Both the position numbers and the translations under genes were made by a program. Below are positions 1 through 9,841 of a DNA stretch of 64,000 bases, piece after piece. Positions within the stretch are counted from its first letter, which is position 1. Every line of letters begins with the position of its first letter. The notes beneath the pieces are model-generated. The model saw only the letters and a program-made list of their open reading frames with translations. It was not told the DNA's origin and made no database searches. This stretch comes from CAYMPH01 sp964392365 (GTDB taxonomy: Bacteria > Spirochaetota > UBA4802 > UBA5550): contig CAYMPH010000001.1 in the NCBI GenBank assembly GCA_964392365.1, positions 62,001 through 126,000 of the forward strand. Reading direction: 5' to 3'.

Positions 1-1396
1 TGTCAGCCGTCTTGAATGGAAATCTGTAGGCAGCGCTGATAGCGGCAATCCAGGTACTTTCACTCAGGAGAGTCTTCCCTTCGAGCCATTTTATTTTACT
101 TGCATCCGGAACTTTTGAAGTATCATTATCAAATGCCTGACTTCTAAAAAAAACATGCATTGCCGCAGCAGTTACCTGTAAATTTTCTGTAAAGGCATAA
201 GTAACACCAAAGCCGAGGGTGATTGCATCCAGTCCAATATCAACATCATTTGAACTTTTTTCTGTTCTTCCGCTTACTGAATAGGTACTGCCCGCACTTA
301 TTTTTAACCCATTAATAATTTCATATTCAATAGCAAGGCCCACATCATAACCGTCGTTAAATTTTTGTGAGATTATTTCGTTGTACTGATCAGTTCCCCA
401 ATCAGTTGCTTTATTAAAAAAATATGTAAAATCGATTTCAAGCTTCAATTTTGAAAAGAAAAGATATGAAATTCCGATAGAGGCAAGCATTGGCATAGTT
501 TTTTTAGAAACAGCACCATTACTATAGCTTTCAAGACCTTTTCTTACATCTTCCATGTCCCAAAGTTTTTTCGGTACTTCCATAATCTTGGTATTATTTT
601 TAACCTCAAGCGGTGTGTGATATTCAAATTTCATTCCAATGTTCATATCTGGAAGCGGCCTAACATGAGCACTTGCAATAATAGAGGATGCAAATCCATC
701 CGCGGTCATTGAAATCCGCATGTCTGTTACATCTGCCGGATTTATACCGGGACCGGAACCTTCTATCCAGTGAAATTTTATTTCTGCAGTTTGCATGAAA
801 TAAACAAACCGTGCGCCAAGAGCAAAAGAAAGTTTATTATTTATCTTGTATGCGCCGCCCAAAGAAAATCCAAGCATTGCCTGCATGCCTTCCATTGAAA
901 TATTTGATTTATAATTTAAGTTTTCAAATCCTCCTGAAAGGGCAGCAAGATATCCAAGGGCCAGAGTATCAAACATCGGGAGGCCATTATTAAATGAGGC
1001 ACTCGCACCTGCTCCAATAATCCCAAAGCCTCCAAATATTGCCAAGTCTTTTGATTTATAAACAAAATATATGTCGGGATAAAGAAATGTGGTTGCTGTT
1101 CCATTATACTTCTGATCTGTAGGAACAGCTACATAGGTCTGAATCACCTTTGAAGAGTTTCTGACTTCCCGCTGATCATTAATATACTGGTCGCTTATGT
1201 AAAGGTGCACCCCGTCTTTTAAAAATGCTGTACCTGCGGGATTAAAATAGACAGCGTCAACCTCTGTACTTGCATTTCTATTTACTGTCCGAATAAATTC
1301 GGCACTCTGATTCTGGTTTTGATAAATTCCTGCTGCGAATATTGATACTGGAGAAATAACAATTAAAAGGAGACCGGATAGTAGAATGTGTTTCAT
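1..1396 (-). CDS. FadL/OmpP1/TodX-family outer membrane porin (3' end outside window)
   Basis: The frame is open from the ATG at 1396 to the left edge, giving about 465 residues without a stop, so the C-terminus lies outside the window. A signal peptide covers residues 1-22, ending SIFA. The mature protein begins with Gln/Asn-rich sequence and an FNPAG motif near residue 50, both typical of the FadL family, whose barrel with N-terminal plug takes up long-chain fatty acids or other hydrophobic molecules. The rest is alternating barrel-type sequence rich in Gly and aromatics. AAGGA sits just upstream of the ATG. Two acyl-CoA synthetases elsewhere in the window would fit fatty-acid uptake, but the substrate is inferred from family only. 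Confidence 0.85.
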   Translation of the reverse strand, partial: MKHILLSGLLLIVISPVSIFAAGIYQNQNQSAEFIRTVNRNASTEVDAVYFNPAGTAFLKDGVHLYISDQYINDQREVRNSSKVIQTYVAVPTDQKYNGTATTFLYPDIYFVYKSKDLAIFGGFGIIGAGASASFNNGLPMFDTLALGYLAALSGGFENLNYKSNISMEGMQAMLGFSLGGAYKINNKLSFALGARFVYFMQTAEIKFHWIEGSGPGINPADVTDMRISMTADGFASSIIASAHVRPLPDMNIGMKFEYHTPLEVKNNTKIMEVPKKLWDMEDVRKGLESYSNGAVSKKTMPMLASIGISYLFFSKLKLEIDFTYFFNKATDWGTDQYNEIISQKFNDGYDVGLAIEYEIINGLKISAGSTYSVSGRTEKSSNDVDIGLDAITLGFGVTYAFTENLQVTAAAMHVFFRSQAFDNDTSKVPDASKIKWLEGKTLLSESTWIAAISAAYRFPFKTAD

Positions 1397-1876
1397 GAAA
1401 ATCCTTAATATATATACTCTCTAAATAAGTATATATGTTTTAAATTATGTATTTATACAATTTTGTTTTTTTACAATTAGTGTTTTGTAAACAGGTTACT
1501 TTTATCAATAGGGGAATTTGAGCAATTAAAGCAGAAATTTTTACGGAACACCCATTTGAAGGAGTCATAATGCAGATTGTATGCTGCTATTTCAAGTATA
1601 ATTCGAATTTTCACATCTTAGTAAATTCCAATATAAAAGAAAAAAGTTTTCCACAGATTCCTGCCCTACAGAAGACATACTGAATTTTATAGGCAGCAAT
1701 AATATTTCACAGGAACTATTATAACCCGGGAAATGATATTTGCTGAAACATCTATAAATGCTTTGAGGATATTTAAGGGTTGATATCAAGTCCATGTGCA
1801 AAATTCGGCGGCTTAAAATATGCTATTTGATACTTGCAGAATTTCAAAGACAAAAAATAAACGGGATGATCAATAT
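1397..1876. other. Intergenic region between porin and response regulator
   Basis: AT-rich sequence. The part next to 1396 must hold the porin promoter, but no convincing -35/-10 pair stands out. A 69-codon minus-strand frame at 1592-1801 has no ribosome binding site or recognisable domain and is not called. No RNA gene or repeat is seen. Confidence 0.5.
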
Positions 1877-2260
1877 TTATTGAATTTTTTTGTTCTTAAA
1901 ATGATCAACAATGATATCTTTCAATGTATTCATTTGAGGCGGCTTTATTAAGAATGCCAGAGGTTTGGTTTTCTCTGCCCTGTCCCTGTTTTCCTTATCA
2001 TCATAACCTGTAATATAAATAACCGGGATATCGGATTCGGCTTTTATAGCTTCAGCTGCATCAATTCCATCTATTTCACCTGCAAGGCGGATATCCATTA
2101 AAATAATATCCGGGGAATTCTGTTTTGCGCTGATTATCGCATCCTCACCGGTTGTCACATGCAGTATTTCATGGAACCCCATGCCATTCAATTTATTCTC
2201 CATCAGCATTGCAGTTACAACCTCATCCTCTACTAAAAGAATACTTATTTTTTTATCCAT
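1877..2260 (-). CDS. Single-domain response regulator (REC only)
   Basis: This is a 127-residue CheY-like receiver with no output domain. Visible residues are the acidic pair E11/D12, phospho-acceptor D56 in LMD, T84 in ITG, and K106 followed by PP. I choose the ATG at 2260, not the longer frame, because an AAGGG ribosome binding site precedes it and the REC fold starts at once (MDKKISILLVEDE). It begins one base after the stop of the sensor kinase gene, so the two are probably co-transcribed, translationally coupled, and partners. HisKA_2 kinases commonly pair with such lone receivers. The output is unknown; it may act by protein contact or pass phosphate on. Confidence 0.92.
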   Translation of the reverse strand: MDKKISILLVEDEVVTAMLMENKLNGMGFHEILHVTTGEDAIISAKQNSPDIILMDIRLAGEIDGIDAAEAIKAESDIPVIYITGYDDKENRDRAEKTKPLAFLIKPPQMNTLKDIIVDHFKNKKIQ

Positions 2261-2261
2261 T

Positions 2262-5200
2262 TTAAACCCTTGCCTTATATAGATTACCTGGAAATTCAAA
2301 CAAACAACTGATTCCATTGATATTTTGCATCTGTAATTTCCCAAGCATCTGCTTTTCTCCGATGCGGTGAATCAATTTAAGTCCCAGGGAGTTGTTATTT
2401 CTAAAATCAAATCCTTCAGAAACTCCAATTCCATTATCAGAATAAAATAATATATTTTTCCCCAGTTCTTTTATGGTAAGAGTGATAGTTATTATTCCTT
2501 TCCTGTTGTCCGGAAATGCATACTTTAGTGAGTTGGTGATAAGCTCATTCAGGATCAAACCAAGCGGTATTGCAGTATCGATAAGAAAGAGCTGTTCATC
2601 TATTATAATATTAAAACTTATTCTATCACTTGATAGGCTGTAACTTTGTAAAATTAATTCAGCCAGGTTGTGAATATATTCTTTGATAGATATTTGTGAT
2701 AAATCCTGGCTTTGATAAAGCATCTGATGGACAAGAGAAATAGCATCAATTCTGTCTTCAGTATTTTTTACAAGCTGCTGCATCTCTGAATTTTCAGGAA
2801 AAGCCGCAGACTGAAGAACAATAATGCCGCGGACAACCTGCATTGTATTTTTTGTTCTGTGATATATCTCCCGGATAAGAGTTTCTTTTTCGCGGAGTGA
2901 TTTTATTAAAGACTCTTCTGCCTGTTTGCGCTCTGTAATGTCATATATTACTCCAAGAATAAGCGGTGTTCCTTCGGTCTCCAATTCGCTAACAGAATAC
3001 TGCACCCAGAAGGCTTCCCCATTTTTACGGCGCGCATATACTTCCAGATTGTAAATACGCCCTTCTTTTCGGAGTTTTTCCAGCATTTTTTCCCTTTCAT
3101 CTGGATAGACCCACATTCCTAATTCAAAAGACGTATGGCCAATAAACTCCTCTTTCTTAAAACCATATAATTCCATCATTCTATTATTAACTTCGATCAT
3201 TCTGCCGGTATCGCGCTCAGCAATAAGGTAAGCATTCGCACCTGTCATAAACGCTGTACGGAACCTGTGCTCGCTTTTCAGCAGTGTCTTTTCCATCAGC
3301 TTTCTTTCGGTGATATCCCTTGTTACCCCTAATATTTGAACTGGCTTACCTTCATCGTTCCGGATGAAAGAGATTGAATTCTCAGTCCACCTCGTTGAGC
3401 CGTTTTTATGATATTCTTCAAATTCAATTATCAATACACGATCTTTATCGGCATCCGGCAGGTTTTCTTTTGTCAATTCGTCAGCCAGTGCTTTATTCGC
3501 TCTGGCCATTGATTCAGGTGTAATGCTCTGATCGATGGTCCTTGACATAGCCTCTTCTACGGTCCAACCTGAAAGCCTGGTTATGGATGGACTCATATAA
3601 GTGAACCGTAAATTCATGTCCATGGTCCAGATGTTATCAGCAGTATTATCAGCGATTAGACGGTATTTTTGTTCATTTTTCTCTGCTTTTTCTTTGGCAG
3701 CAATCAGTTCGTTTTCAACTTCCACCTGTTTTGTGACATCACGCGCTATGCCTATGATAAATTCTTTCCCGCTTATCAGAATAAGCTTACCGTTTATATC
3801 AACTGAGATAATTGACTTGTCTTTGCAGAGCAGTTTTTTCCGTGATACGGATATCTGTCCACTGGATATTGTCCCTTTGAAAGTTTCACTATTATCGTCC
3901 GGCACTTTTAAATTATATACACTCATCTGCAATAATTCCTCATCGGAATATCCGAGCATTTTGCAAAATGCCTGATTTACAAATACATAATTTCCTTCTA
4001 GATCTGTAAGTGAAATACCATCCATTGCCTGTTCTGAAATGGCTTTGAAACGTATTCCGTTTTCTTCGGCTTGTTCTTTTGCTGCGATTAATTCAATTTC
4101 TGCTTTTATGCTTTCTGTAATGTCGCGTATGTTCAATACAACACCATGGATAAAAGGATCTTTAAGCAGATTTGTTGCTGTTGTTTCGACCCAGAACCAG
4201 TGACCCTTTTTATGGCGAAGACGGTAGGTTGCGGATAAAGACGTCCCATGTGATTCAAGCAAATTACGGAATATATCTGCGACGATTTCACGATCATCCT
4301 GATGAATATAGTCCGGACCAAAAACTCCGATCAATTCTTCCGGGGAATATCCGCAAATCTGTGTATATGAAGGACTGACATAGAAAGGTTTACGGTCCTC
4401 GCTCATCAGTAGAATGCCTTCATAGTTATGCTCAACGATTGCACGGAAAAGCGTTTCGCTTTTAAGAAGTTTATCTATAGCCTCTTTGCGTTCAGTGACA
4501 TCCTCTACAAACCCTTCATAATAAGATGGTTTTCCCTGCTTATCTGATATAATCCTTATGTGGAGCCTGCCCCACCATTGTGATCCGTTCCGGTTTAAAA
4601 AACAGTTCTCGGTAATTATAAATCCGTCAGTTTTGACTGCTTCGGCAGCCATGTTATCCCGATCATGAGAAACTGCATACACCTGCTTTGCAATGTCAGT
4701 GATATTCTGCATTGCTTCTTCAGGGGTTTCGTATCCAAGCAGCCTGGCAAGGGCCGGGTTAAGATCGATAAATCTTCCTTCAAGTGTGGAATGGAAAATA
4801 CCCATTGCAGCGCTGCGGTAAAGATTATGATATTTTTCTTCGCTTGCTTTCAATTCTTCATTAAATTTCTCAAGAGATTTAATTTTTTGTTCTTCCAGCG
4901 CCCTTCTGTTTAATATCCAAAAGGAAAATATAACGACTGCAGTAAAACACAGAAGCAGCAGAACTTTTATAACAATTTCCTGGTACCAGGGAGATAGATA
5001 ATCATCAGTACTCATTGCAACGAAAACGTAGAAAGGGTAATGTCTGATTTTGCGGTAACTGTAAGTACGTTCGGTGTTATCAACTTTATAAATTGCAGTA
5101 TAAGTCGCTGAATCCGGATTATCTTTTATAATTGCAAGTGATTTATCTGAAATCATTACTGATCCGATCTTTTCCCTGCTGTTTTCAATTTCAGGATATC

Positions 5201-5870
5201 TCACAATAAAAGACAGATCCCCGCCGCGAAGAGTAATAAATCCGTTCTTTCCGACATGCAGTTTGGAAAACATCCTGCTGAAATAATCCACCACCCGGAG
5301 TGAACCAAATGCCACACCGGCAAGCGAGCCATCCGGATTATTGATTCGCCTGCATATAAGTATTGACCAGTCTTTTGTTATACGGCCCATTACAGGTTTT
5401 GAAATTACTAATTCTGTCTCTGGATCTCTCAGCAGGCGCTGGTAGTATTCCCGGTCAGTAATGTTTATCAGTTTGTCTTTCGGTATGTTTGAGCCATAAC
5501 GGACATTGCCTTCACCGTCCGCCACCCACATTTCTTCAAATTCCGGGATGAGAGTTTTCTGTCTTATTATATAACCATTGAGTGATTTCTCATCAATGCC
5601 GCCGGCAGACAATTGACGTTTAGTTTCATTTGCAAGGTCGTACAGGCCAAGATTAATCTTGTCGAGAATTCCCGCGACATTTATTTCAACTGACTCTGAA
5701 AGGTTCTTTGTTGTTAATGCTGCCTGATTTTCATAGTTTTTACGGCTCTGCAGAATTGAAACACCAACCATTATATAAACAAATAAAATGATTAAAATAA
5801 TGCTGGCTGCAGCCAAAACATTAAACAGGCTTCTGGTTTTCAATTTCTGTTCCTTATTTCTGTATTTCAA
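2262..5870 (-). CDS. Membrane sensor histidine kinase, Cache plus five PAS domains, HisKA_2 type
   Basis: The 1202-residue kinase has TM1 at about 17-40, an extracytoplasmic Cache-like sensor at about 45-290, and TM2 at about 295-318. Five PAS domains follow, starting near residues 342, 470, 603, 732 and 865, several ending in the PAC-type D-I/V-T-E-R/S motif. The dimerisation/phosphoacceptor segment is HisKA_2 type with the motif YHRTKN, placing the phosphorylated His at residue 1004. A HATPase_c domain with an N-box (LNELITNSLKYAF) near 1117 and a DNGIG motif ends the protein. It should sense a small molecule outside and possibly redox or ligands through PAS, then phosphorylate the adjoining receiver. 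The ligand cannot be read from sequence. Confidence 0.92.
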   Translation of the reverse strand: MKYRNKEQKLKTRSLFNVLAAASIILIILFVYIMVGVSILQSRKNYENQAALTTKNLSESVEINVAGILDKINLGLYDLANETKRQLSAGGIDEKSLNGYIIRQKTLIPEFEEMWVADGEGNVRYGSNIPKDKLINITDREYYQRLLRDPETELVISKPVMGRITKDWSILICRRINNPDGSLAGVAFGSLRVVDYFSRMFSKLHVGKNGFITLRGGDLSFIVRYPEIENSREKIGSVMISDKSLAIIKDNPDSATYTAIYKVDNTERTYSYRKIRHYPFYVFVAMSTDDYLSPWYQEIVIKVLLLLCFTAVVIFSFWILNRRALEEQKIKSLEKFNEELKASEEKYHNLYRSAAMGIFHSTLEGRFIDLNPALARLLGYETPEEAMQNITDIAKQVYAVSHDRDNMAAEAVKTDGFIITENCFLNRNGSQWWGRLHIRIISDKQGKPSYYEGFVEDVTERKEAIDKLLKSETLFRAIVEHNYEGILLMSEDRKPFYVSPSYTQICGYSPEELIGVFGPDYIHQDDREIVADIFRNLLESHGTSLSATYRLRHKKGHWFWVETTATNLLKDPFIHGVVLNIRDITESIKAEIELIAAKEQAEENGIRFKAISEQAMDGISLTDLEGNYVFVNQAFCKMLGYSDEELLQMSVYNLKVPDDNSETFKGTISSGQISVSRKKLLCKDKSIISVDINGKLILISGKEFIIGIARDVTKQVEVENELIAAKEKAEKNEQKYRLIADNTADNIWTMDMNLRFTYMSPSITRLSGWTVEEAMSRTIDQSITPESMARANKALADELTKENLPDADKDRVLIIEFEEYHKNGSTRWTENSISFIRNDEGKPVQILGVTRDITERKLMEKTLLKSEHRFRTAFMTGANAYLIAERDTGRMIEVNNRMMELYGFKKEEFIGHTSFELGMWVYPDEREKMLEKLRKEGRIYNLEVYARRKNGEAFWVQYSVSELETEGTPLILGVIYDITERKQAEESLIKSLREKETLIREIYHRTKNTMQVVRGIIVLQSAAFPENSEMQQLVKNTEDRIDAISLVHQMLYQSQDLSQISIKEYIHNLAELILQSYSLSSDRISFNIIIDEQLFLIDTAIPLGLILNELITNSLKYAFPDNRKGIITITLTIKELGKNILFYSDNGIGVSEGFDFRNNNSLGLKLIHRIGEKQMLGKLQMQNINGISCLFEFPGNLYKARV

Positions 5871-6052
5871 GGAAATTGCGATAAAATAGCAAAAAGTTTT
5901 TCACATGACCTTGCTGTTAAAGAGTCATCTTGTATCTTATCAGAAGCTAAAAGCAAGTTAAATTTTTGACTTTCAGTCTGCTAACAGGGAATGTTTATTA
6001 AATTTTAGCCGGTGTAATGCTTTTCAATCTTATTGAAATCGGCTCTGTCATT

Positions 6053-6997
6053 TTAATAAAGAAAAGCACCCAGTTCATCAACCACTCTTTTCCGGTCTTC
6101 CCTTATTACCCAGTGTCCTGCATTTTTTAAAAAAATAACCCGGCAGTCAGGGATTTCCGGTACAATTCTTTTGATCGAAGAAAGCGGAACCACACTGTCC
6201 TGTTCGCCATGGATCAGAAGTGTTTTAGACCGGATTCGGGGATAGGAGGCAAACAGCCCGGGAAAGTCAGGCACCTCATGCATGAAAGTGAGTAATGCCT
6301 GCCTTGTACCGATGATGCTGCTGGTCTGCCGATATCGTTTGTATTGCTGATTTTCCTGAAAAAAGTAAGAACCAATAACCAAAGGTATGGTCAGCATGAT
6401 CTCCCCGCCTCCGGGAATATAATAGATCATGGATCGAAACGGCACATTGTCAATATCCATCGGTGAAAGGCTTGAAATCAGAACAAGCCGGTCAACCTTC
6501 TCCGGATATCTGGCTGCAAAAACTGCTGCTACGGAACCACCCAGAGAAAATCCCACCACTGATGCCTTTGATATTCCCATCTGATTCATTGTATTGTTTA
6601 ACTGTTCTGCCCATAGAGGAAAATCATAATGCCAGTTTTCTCTCCTTTCGCTGAACCCCATACCAGACAGATCTATACAGATGCTTCGTCGATTTTCCGG
6701 AAGATCGCTGAAGATGGTCTGTTCCCAGTCATATGTACTGCCTGCAAAGCCATGCAGGAATATAACAGGATTTCCTTTGCCTTTTTCGATGAAATGAACG
6801 CGGTCTCCATTGACATTGATCCATTTCCCGGGAATTTCTGTTAAAAAATCTTCCAGTTTATGGGTTTCTATTTTTTGAATCGAATAATTCGAAACAAAGT
6901 ATAGTACAATGTGAAGCAAGAAAAGGACTGTGAGAAAAATGAGGCCGGCTTTCACAATTCGTTGAAGCAACTTCCGGAGAATGCGGTTTGCTGACAT
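6053..6997 (-). CDS. Alpha/beta-hydrolase, membrane-anchored
   Basis: This is a 314-residue alpha/beta-hydrolase with one N-terminal membrane segment at about 15-36. The nucleophile elbow is GFSLGG with Ser151, the acid is probably Asp267 (HGEQD), and the base is His295 (NAGHW). The oxyanion motif LHGFAGS lies near residue 81. The ATG at 6997 is preferred over an upstream start because AGGAG lies just before it. Members cleave esters, lactones or similar bonds; substrate unknown. It lies downstream of the TetR-type regulator, about 120 bases away on the same strand, so it may be co-regulated with the ABC transporter genes. Confidence 0.85.
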   Translation of the reverse strand: MSANRILRKLLQRIVKAGLIFLTVLFLLHIVLYFVSNYSIQKIETHKLEDFLTEIPGKWINVNGDRVHFIEKGKGNPVIFLHGFAGSTYDWEQTIFSDLPENRRSICIDLSGMGFSERRENWHYDFPLWAEQLNNTMNQMGISKASVVGFSLGGSVAAVFAARYPEKVDRLVLISSLSPMDIDNVPFRSMIYYIPGGGEIMLTIPLVIGSYFFQENQQYKRYRQTSSIIGTRQALLTFMHEVPDFPGLFASYPRIRSKTLLIHGEQDSVVPLSSIKRIVPEIPDCRVIFLKNAGHWVIREDRKRVVDELGAFLY

Positions 6998-7114
6998 TGT
7001 GTTCTCCTGTACTTTTTTTATTGAATTAGTCTTTAACCATAAAATCCGTTCACTCCGGACAAATTTCCGGGTTCTTCTGAAAAGAATTTTCAATTGCCAT
7101 ACCCCTCCCGGGGG

Positions 7115-8086
7115 TCAAGGCTCGAAAAATTTCGTGCGGGTCGCGGTTTCTCCGACAAAGCCGTTGAATATGGTTTCGAGAATCACAGGAATCTCATCTG
7201 TCAGGGGGTAGTCCATTCCCCTGTAGATCCATTTCTGCACTACTCCATCCATGAAACCCATAATGCCGTAAAATACTGAATAGAGATTAGTACTCTTGAG
7301 GCGTTCCTCCCTGTTTAGTGCAACAACCTTTGCCTTGAACAGAGGCAGGTTATCTGTTACATACTGGTAGTAGGTTGTTTTCGATGTTTCCAGGAACTGC
7401 ATGCTCTGCTCAATTTTTATTAGGCGGTATACCATTGGATTATCGTTGATATATTTTATCCAGCTTTCAATCATTTTCTGTATGCCGGCAAGAACATCCC
7501 CGCTGCTTTCAAATGTTCCGCCTATTAAATCCACTATCTTGTCATATTCCTCTTTAATCAGCTGCTCGAACAGTTCCTCCTTGCTTTTAAAAAAACGGTA
7601 TACTGTTCCTTTACCTATCCCCGAAACCGATGCAATATGGTCAATCGTTGCAGCATAATAACCTTCCTCGCCGAAAACCTGAAGTGCGGCCTGCAGAATT
7701 AAAGTGCGCTTGTCATCCGGATTTTTTTTCCTGTCCGGAAGATCTATCTCATTTAAAACAGTTCTGATAGTCGTTGATGGCAGCAGCATAGAGTCAATGC
7801 TCATTTCAATGGATGTATCAACTGCTGTTTTGAGAAGTTCAATTGATCCGAGGGTAAGGCCTTTATCATTAAGAAAATCAGTAATCTGGCGGATATAATC
7901 AGAAAGCCAGTTCTTATAAGCTGCAGGAAACGCTTTTTCCGAAACCGCCTTTTCCCTTATTTCAAGTATATGATCTTTCAGTACAGCCACAAATGCATCT
8001 TTATTGAAGCTTCCGTTCGGATTAAAATATATTCCTATCTCTTCATAAAGCGAATAACGGCTGCTGCTGGATTTATTCTTTGACAT
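7115..8086 (-). CDS. TetR-family regulator with a long N-terminal extension
   Basis: From the ATG at 8086 the protein has 323 residues. The TetR DNA-binding helix-turn-helix is not at the N-terminus but at about 127-175 (recognition part GIGKGTVYRFF), followed by a ligand-binding-type helical region. The first 125 or so residues are helical-looking, with no domain I recognise. Normal TetR proteins are about 190-220 residues, so an extra domain has been added. The next gene upstream is an ABC-2 permease and downstream is a hydrolase, all on one strand. By analogy with other TetR proteins it probably represses transporter and hydrolase genes until a ligand binds. No clear operator was found. 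Confidence 0.85.
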   Translation of the reverse strand: MSKNKSSSSRYSLYEEIGIYFNPNGSFNKDAFVAVLKDHILEIREKAVSEKAFPAAYKNWLSDYIRQITDFLNDKGLTLGSIELLKTAVDTSIEMSIDSMLLPSTTIRTVLNEIDLPDRKKNPDDKRTLILQAALQVFGEEGYYAATIDHIASVSGIGKGTVYRFFKSKEELFEQLIKEEYDKIVDLIGGTFESSGDVLAGIQKMIESWIKYINDNPMVYRLIKIEQSMQFLETSKTTYYQYVTDNLPLFKAKVVALNREERLKSTNLYSVFYGIMGFMDGVVQKWIYRGMDYPLTDEIPVILETIFNGFVGETATRTKFFEP

Positions 8087-8172
8087 ATTATTTTCCGGAT
8101 AATTTATTTCTGCTTTAACAGTGATAATATCCAAACAGATGAGTGTCAATCAGTAAATGGGGAAAGATCTGA

Positions 8173-9009
8173 TTAAGCAATATCCTGTTTCCTGAACAGG
8201 ATCAGCAGCATACCTATACTGACTATACAGTACAACACGATGTTGATCATCGGATGTATCGGGCCTGCATAATTAAAGGACTCGCCGGATATGAATGAAG
8301 AAGCATAAAGCTGCGCTGTTGAGAGTTTTGGCAATGCAAGATAAACAATTTTCCACACAGATATGTCAGGCAGTTTCGATGCGTTACCTGTAAAAGCGTC
8401 CTGCACCATTCTGCTCTGGCTGACTGTATAAATGCCGTCGCCAATATAGCCGAATAAACCGATTGCAGAAACTATAATGAAGCTTGCAAAATCAGGGAGA
8501 TACAGAGACAGGAGCATCACAAAGCACACTACAAAAAGAATATCAATTGAACACATGAAAGAAGCAAACAGGTATCCGGGCATCGCCGTTCCTGTTTTAA
8601 TGAAAACAATTGCGAAAATGATTGTGTGAAGGGCAAACATAAATAAAAATGTAACGATCCAGAGACCAGCCATTTTTCCGGTTATATATTCATAACGTGA
8701 AACGGGTTTTGATAAAATAGTGCTCTGCGTACCATCAACCCGTTCGGTTTTTATAATCCGCATTGAGAAAAGTGCTGCGATAATCATAGCAACGGTTGTG
8801 ATGATATTGAACATTACCTTTGAAACACCCAGCGCTACCATCGCCCCATCGACCTGCTGAGCATTGACAGTATAATCCCCCTGATAGCAGTTTTTAATTC
8901 CGAGTACGAAAAATCCGCTTATAATAAATATGACCATAAAGCTCTTCTGCTTCATCTGGTCAAGAATAGTATGCCGCATGATGTTGAGTAAAAGTTTAAG
9001 TTTGTTCAT
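8173..9009 (-). CDS. ABC-2 type transporter permease
   Basis: This is a 278-residue integral membrane protein with about six hydrophobic segments and the cytoplasmic stretch TERVDGT..LSKPVSR, typical of ABC-2 permeases of the NosY/YhaP type, in which a large loop separates TM1 and TM2. The start is the ATG at 9009: the upstream ATPase gene stops at 9011 and its last codons (ACAGGGATAA) supply the ribosome binding site, so translation is coupled. It forms the membrane part of an exporter or membrane-maintenance complex with the ATPase. Substrate unknown. Confidence 0.86.
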   Translation of the reverse strand: MNKLKLLLNIMRHTILDQMKQKSFMVIFIISGFFVLGIKNCYQGDYTVNAQQVDGAMVALGVSKVMFNIITTVAMIIAALFSMRIIKTERVDGTQSTILSKPVSRYEYITGKMAGLWIVTFLFMFALHTIIFAIVFIKTGTAMPGYLFASFMCSIDILFVVCFVMLLSLYLPDFASFIIVSAIGLFGYIGDGIYTVSQSRMVQDAFTGNASKLPDISVWKIVYLALPKLSTAQLYASSFISGESFNYAGPIHPMINIVLYCIVSIGMLLILFRKQDIA

Positions 9010-9010
9010 A

Positions 9011-9715
9011 TTATCCCTGTACATACCGGATAAAGACATCTTCCAGATTCTCTCCATCTTTAACAATGGATGAAATCGCGTCTTTTACCAGAAGTTTCCC
9101 GTTTTTAATTATTGCCGCAGTATCGCAAATTTTTTCAACTTCAGACAACAGGTGTGAATTTAAAAGGATCGTCACCCCGTCTTTGCGTAGATTTTCAAGT
9201 ATCATACGTATTTCACGGATGCCGATAGGATCAAGTCCTGCAGTAGGTTCGTCCAGAATAAGTACCTTAGGTTTCCCGAGCAGACACGCCCCCAGTCCGA
9301 TGCGCTGCACCATACCCTTGCTGTATGTTTTTGACATGTTGCGCTCTTTGCCAGTCATGCCCACGATATCAACAATTTTTCCGATCTGTACTTTTGTTTC
9401 TGCTTTGGAAAGTCCGAGATATTCAGCGCACCTGGTCAGATATGCATATCCGGAAAGATGCGGAGATATTTTCTGATTCTCAGCCAGATATCCGATACCT
9501 GTACGGGCTGCAGTTTCATTGGAGGGAATCCCGTCTATAGAGACATGCCCGCTGGTCGGGGATGTAAAATCGAGGAGCATTTTGACAATGGTTGTCTTAC
9601 CGGCTCCATTCGGACCCAATAGTGCAAAATATTCGCCTTTTTTTACCTCGAACGAAACGGAATCGACTGCAGTCAATGTGCCGTACTTTTTGGTAGCTGA
9701 ATCTATTTTAATCAT
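9011..9715 (-). CDS. ABC transporter ATP-binding protein
   Basis: This is a 234-residue nucleotide-binding subunit. It has Walker A GPNGAGKT near residues 34-41, a signature motif in the form YSKGMVQR, Walker B VLILDEPTAGLDP and switch histidine NSHLLSEVE. The pattern matches the CcmA/NosF/YxlF group that pairs with ABC-2 permeases, the product of the next gene. The gene is first in the run ATPase-permease-TetR-hydrolase. The family drives export of drugs, lipids or peptides; this substrate is not predictable. Confidence 0.92.
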   Translation of the reverse strand: MIKIDSATKKYGTLTAVDSVSFEVKKGEYFALLGPNGAGKTTIVKMLLDFTSPTSGHVSIDGIPSNETAARTGIGYLAENQKISPHLSGYAYLTRCAEYLGLSKAETKVQIGKIVDIVGMTGKERNMSKTYSKGMVQRIGLGACLLGKPKVLILDEPTAGLDPIGIREIRMILENLRKDGVTILLNSHLLSEVEKICDTAAIIKNGKLLVKDAISSIVKDGENLEDVFIRYVQG

Positions 9716-9841
9716 TTGAATATCCTTAATTCAAGTAGAATGCTATTGCTGAATATTAAAGTCAAGTATTATTACAATATATTAAAGTTAAACTATTGTT
9801 TTGTAAAAAACGTTTACCCGCCTGTAAGATTTTTTATTTTA

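Noticed and set aside
1592..1801. 69-residue minus-strand frame
   Set aside because: No ribosome site, no domain and no codon pattern of a gene.
3601..3975. 124-residue plus-strand frame within the sensor kinase gene
   Set aside because: It is antisense to coding sequence with clear PAS domains on the other strand and has no recognisable domain of its own.
9066..9476. 136-residue plus-strand frame
   Set aside because: Antisense shadow of the ABC ATPase gene.
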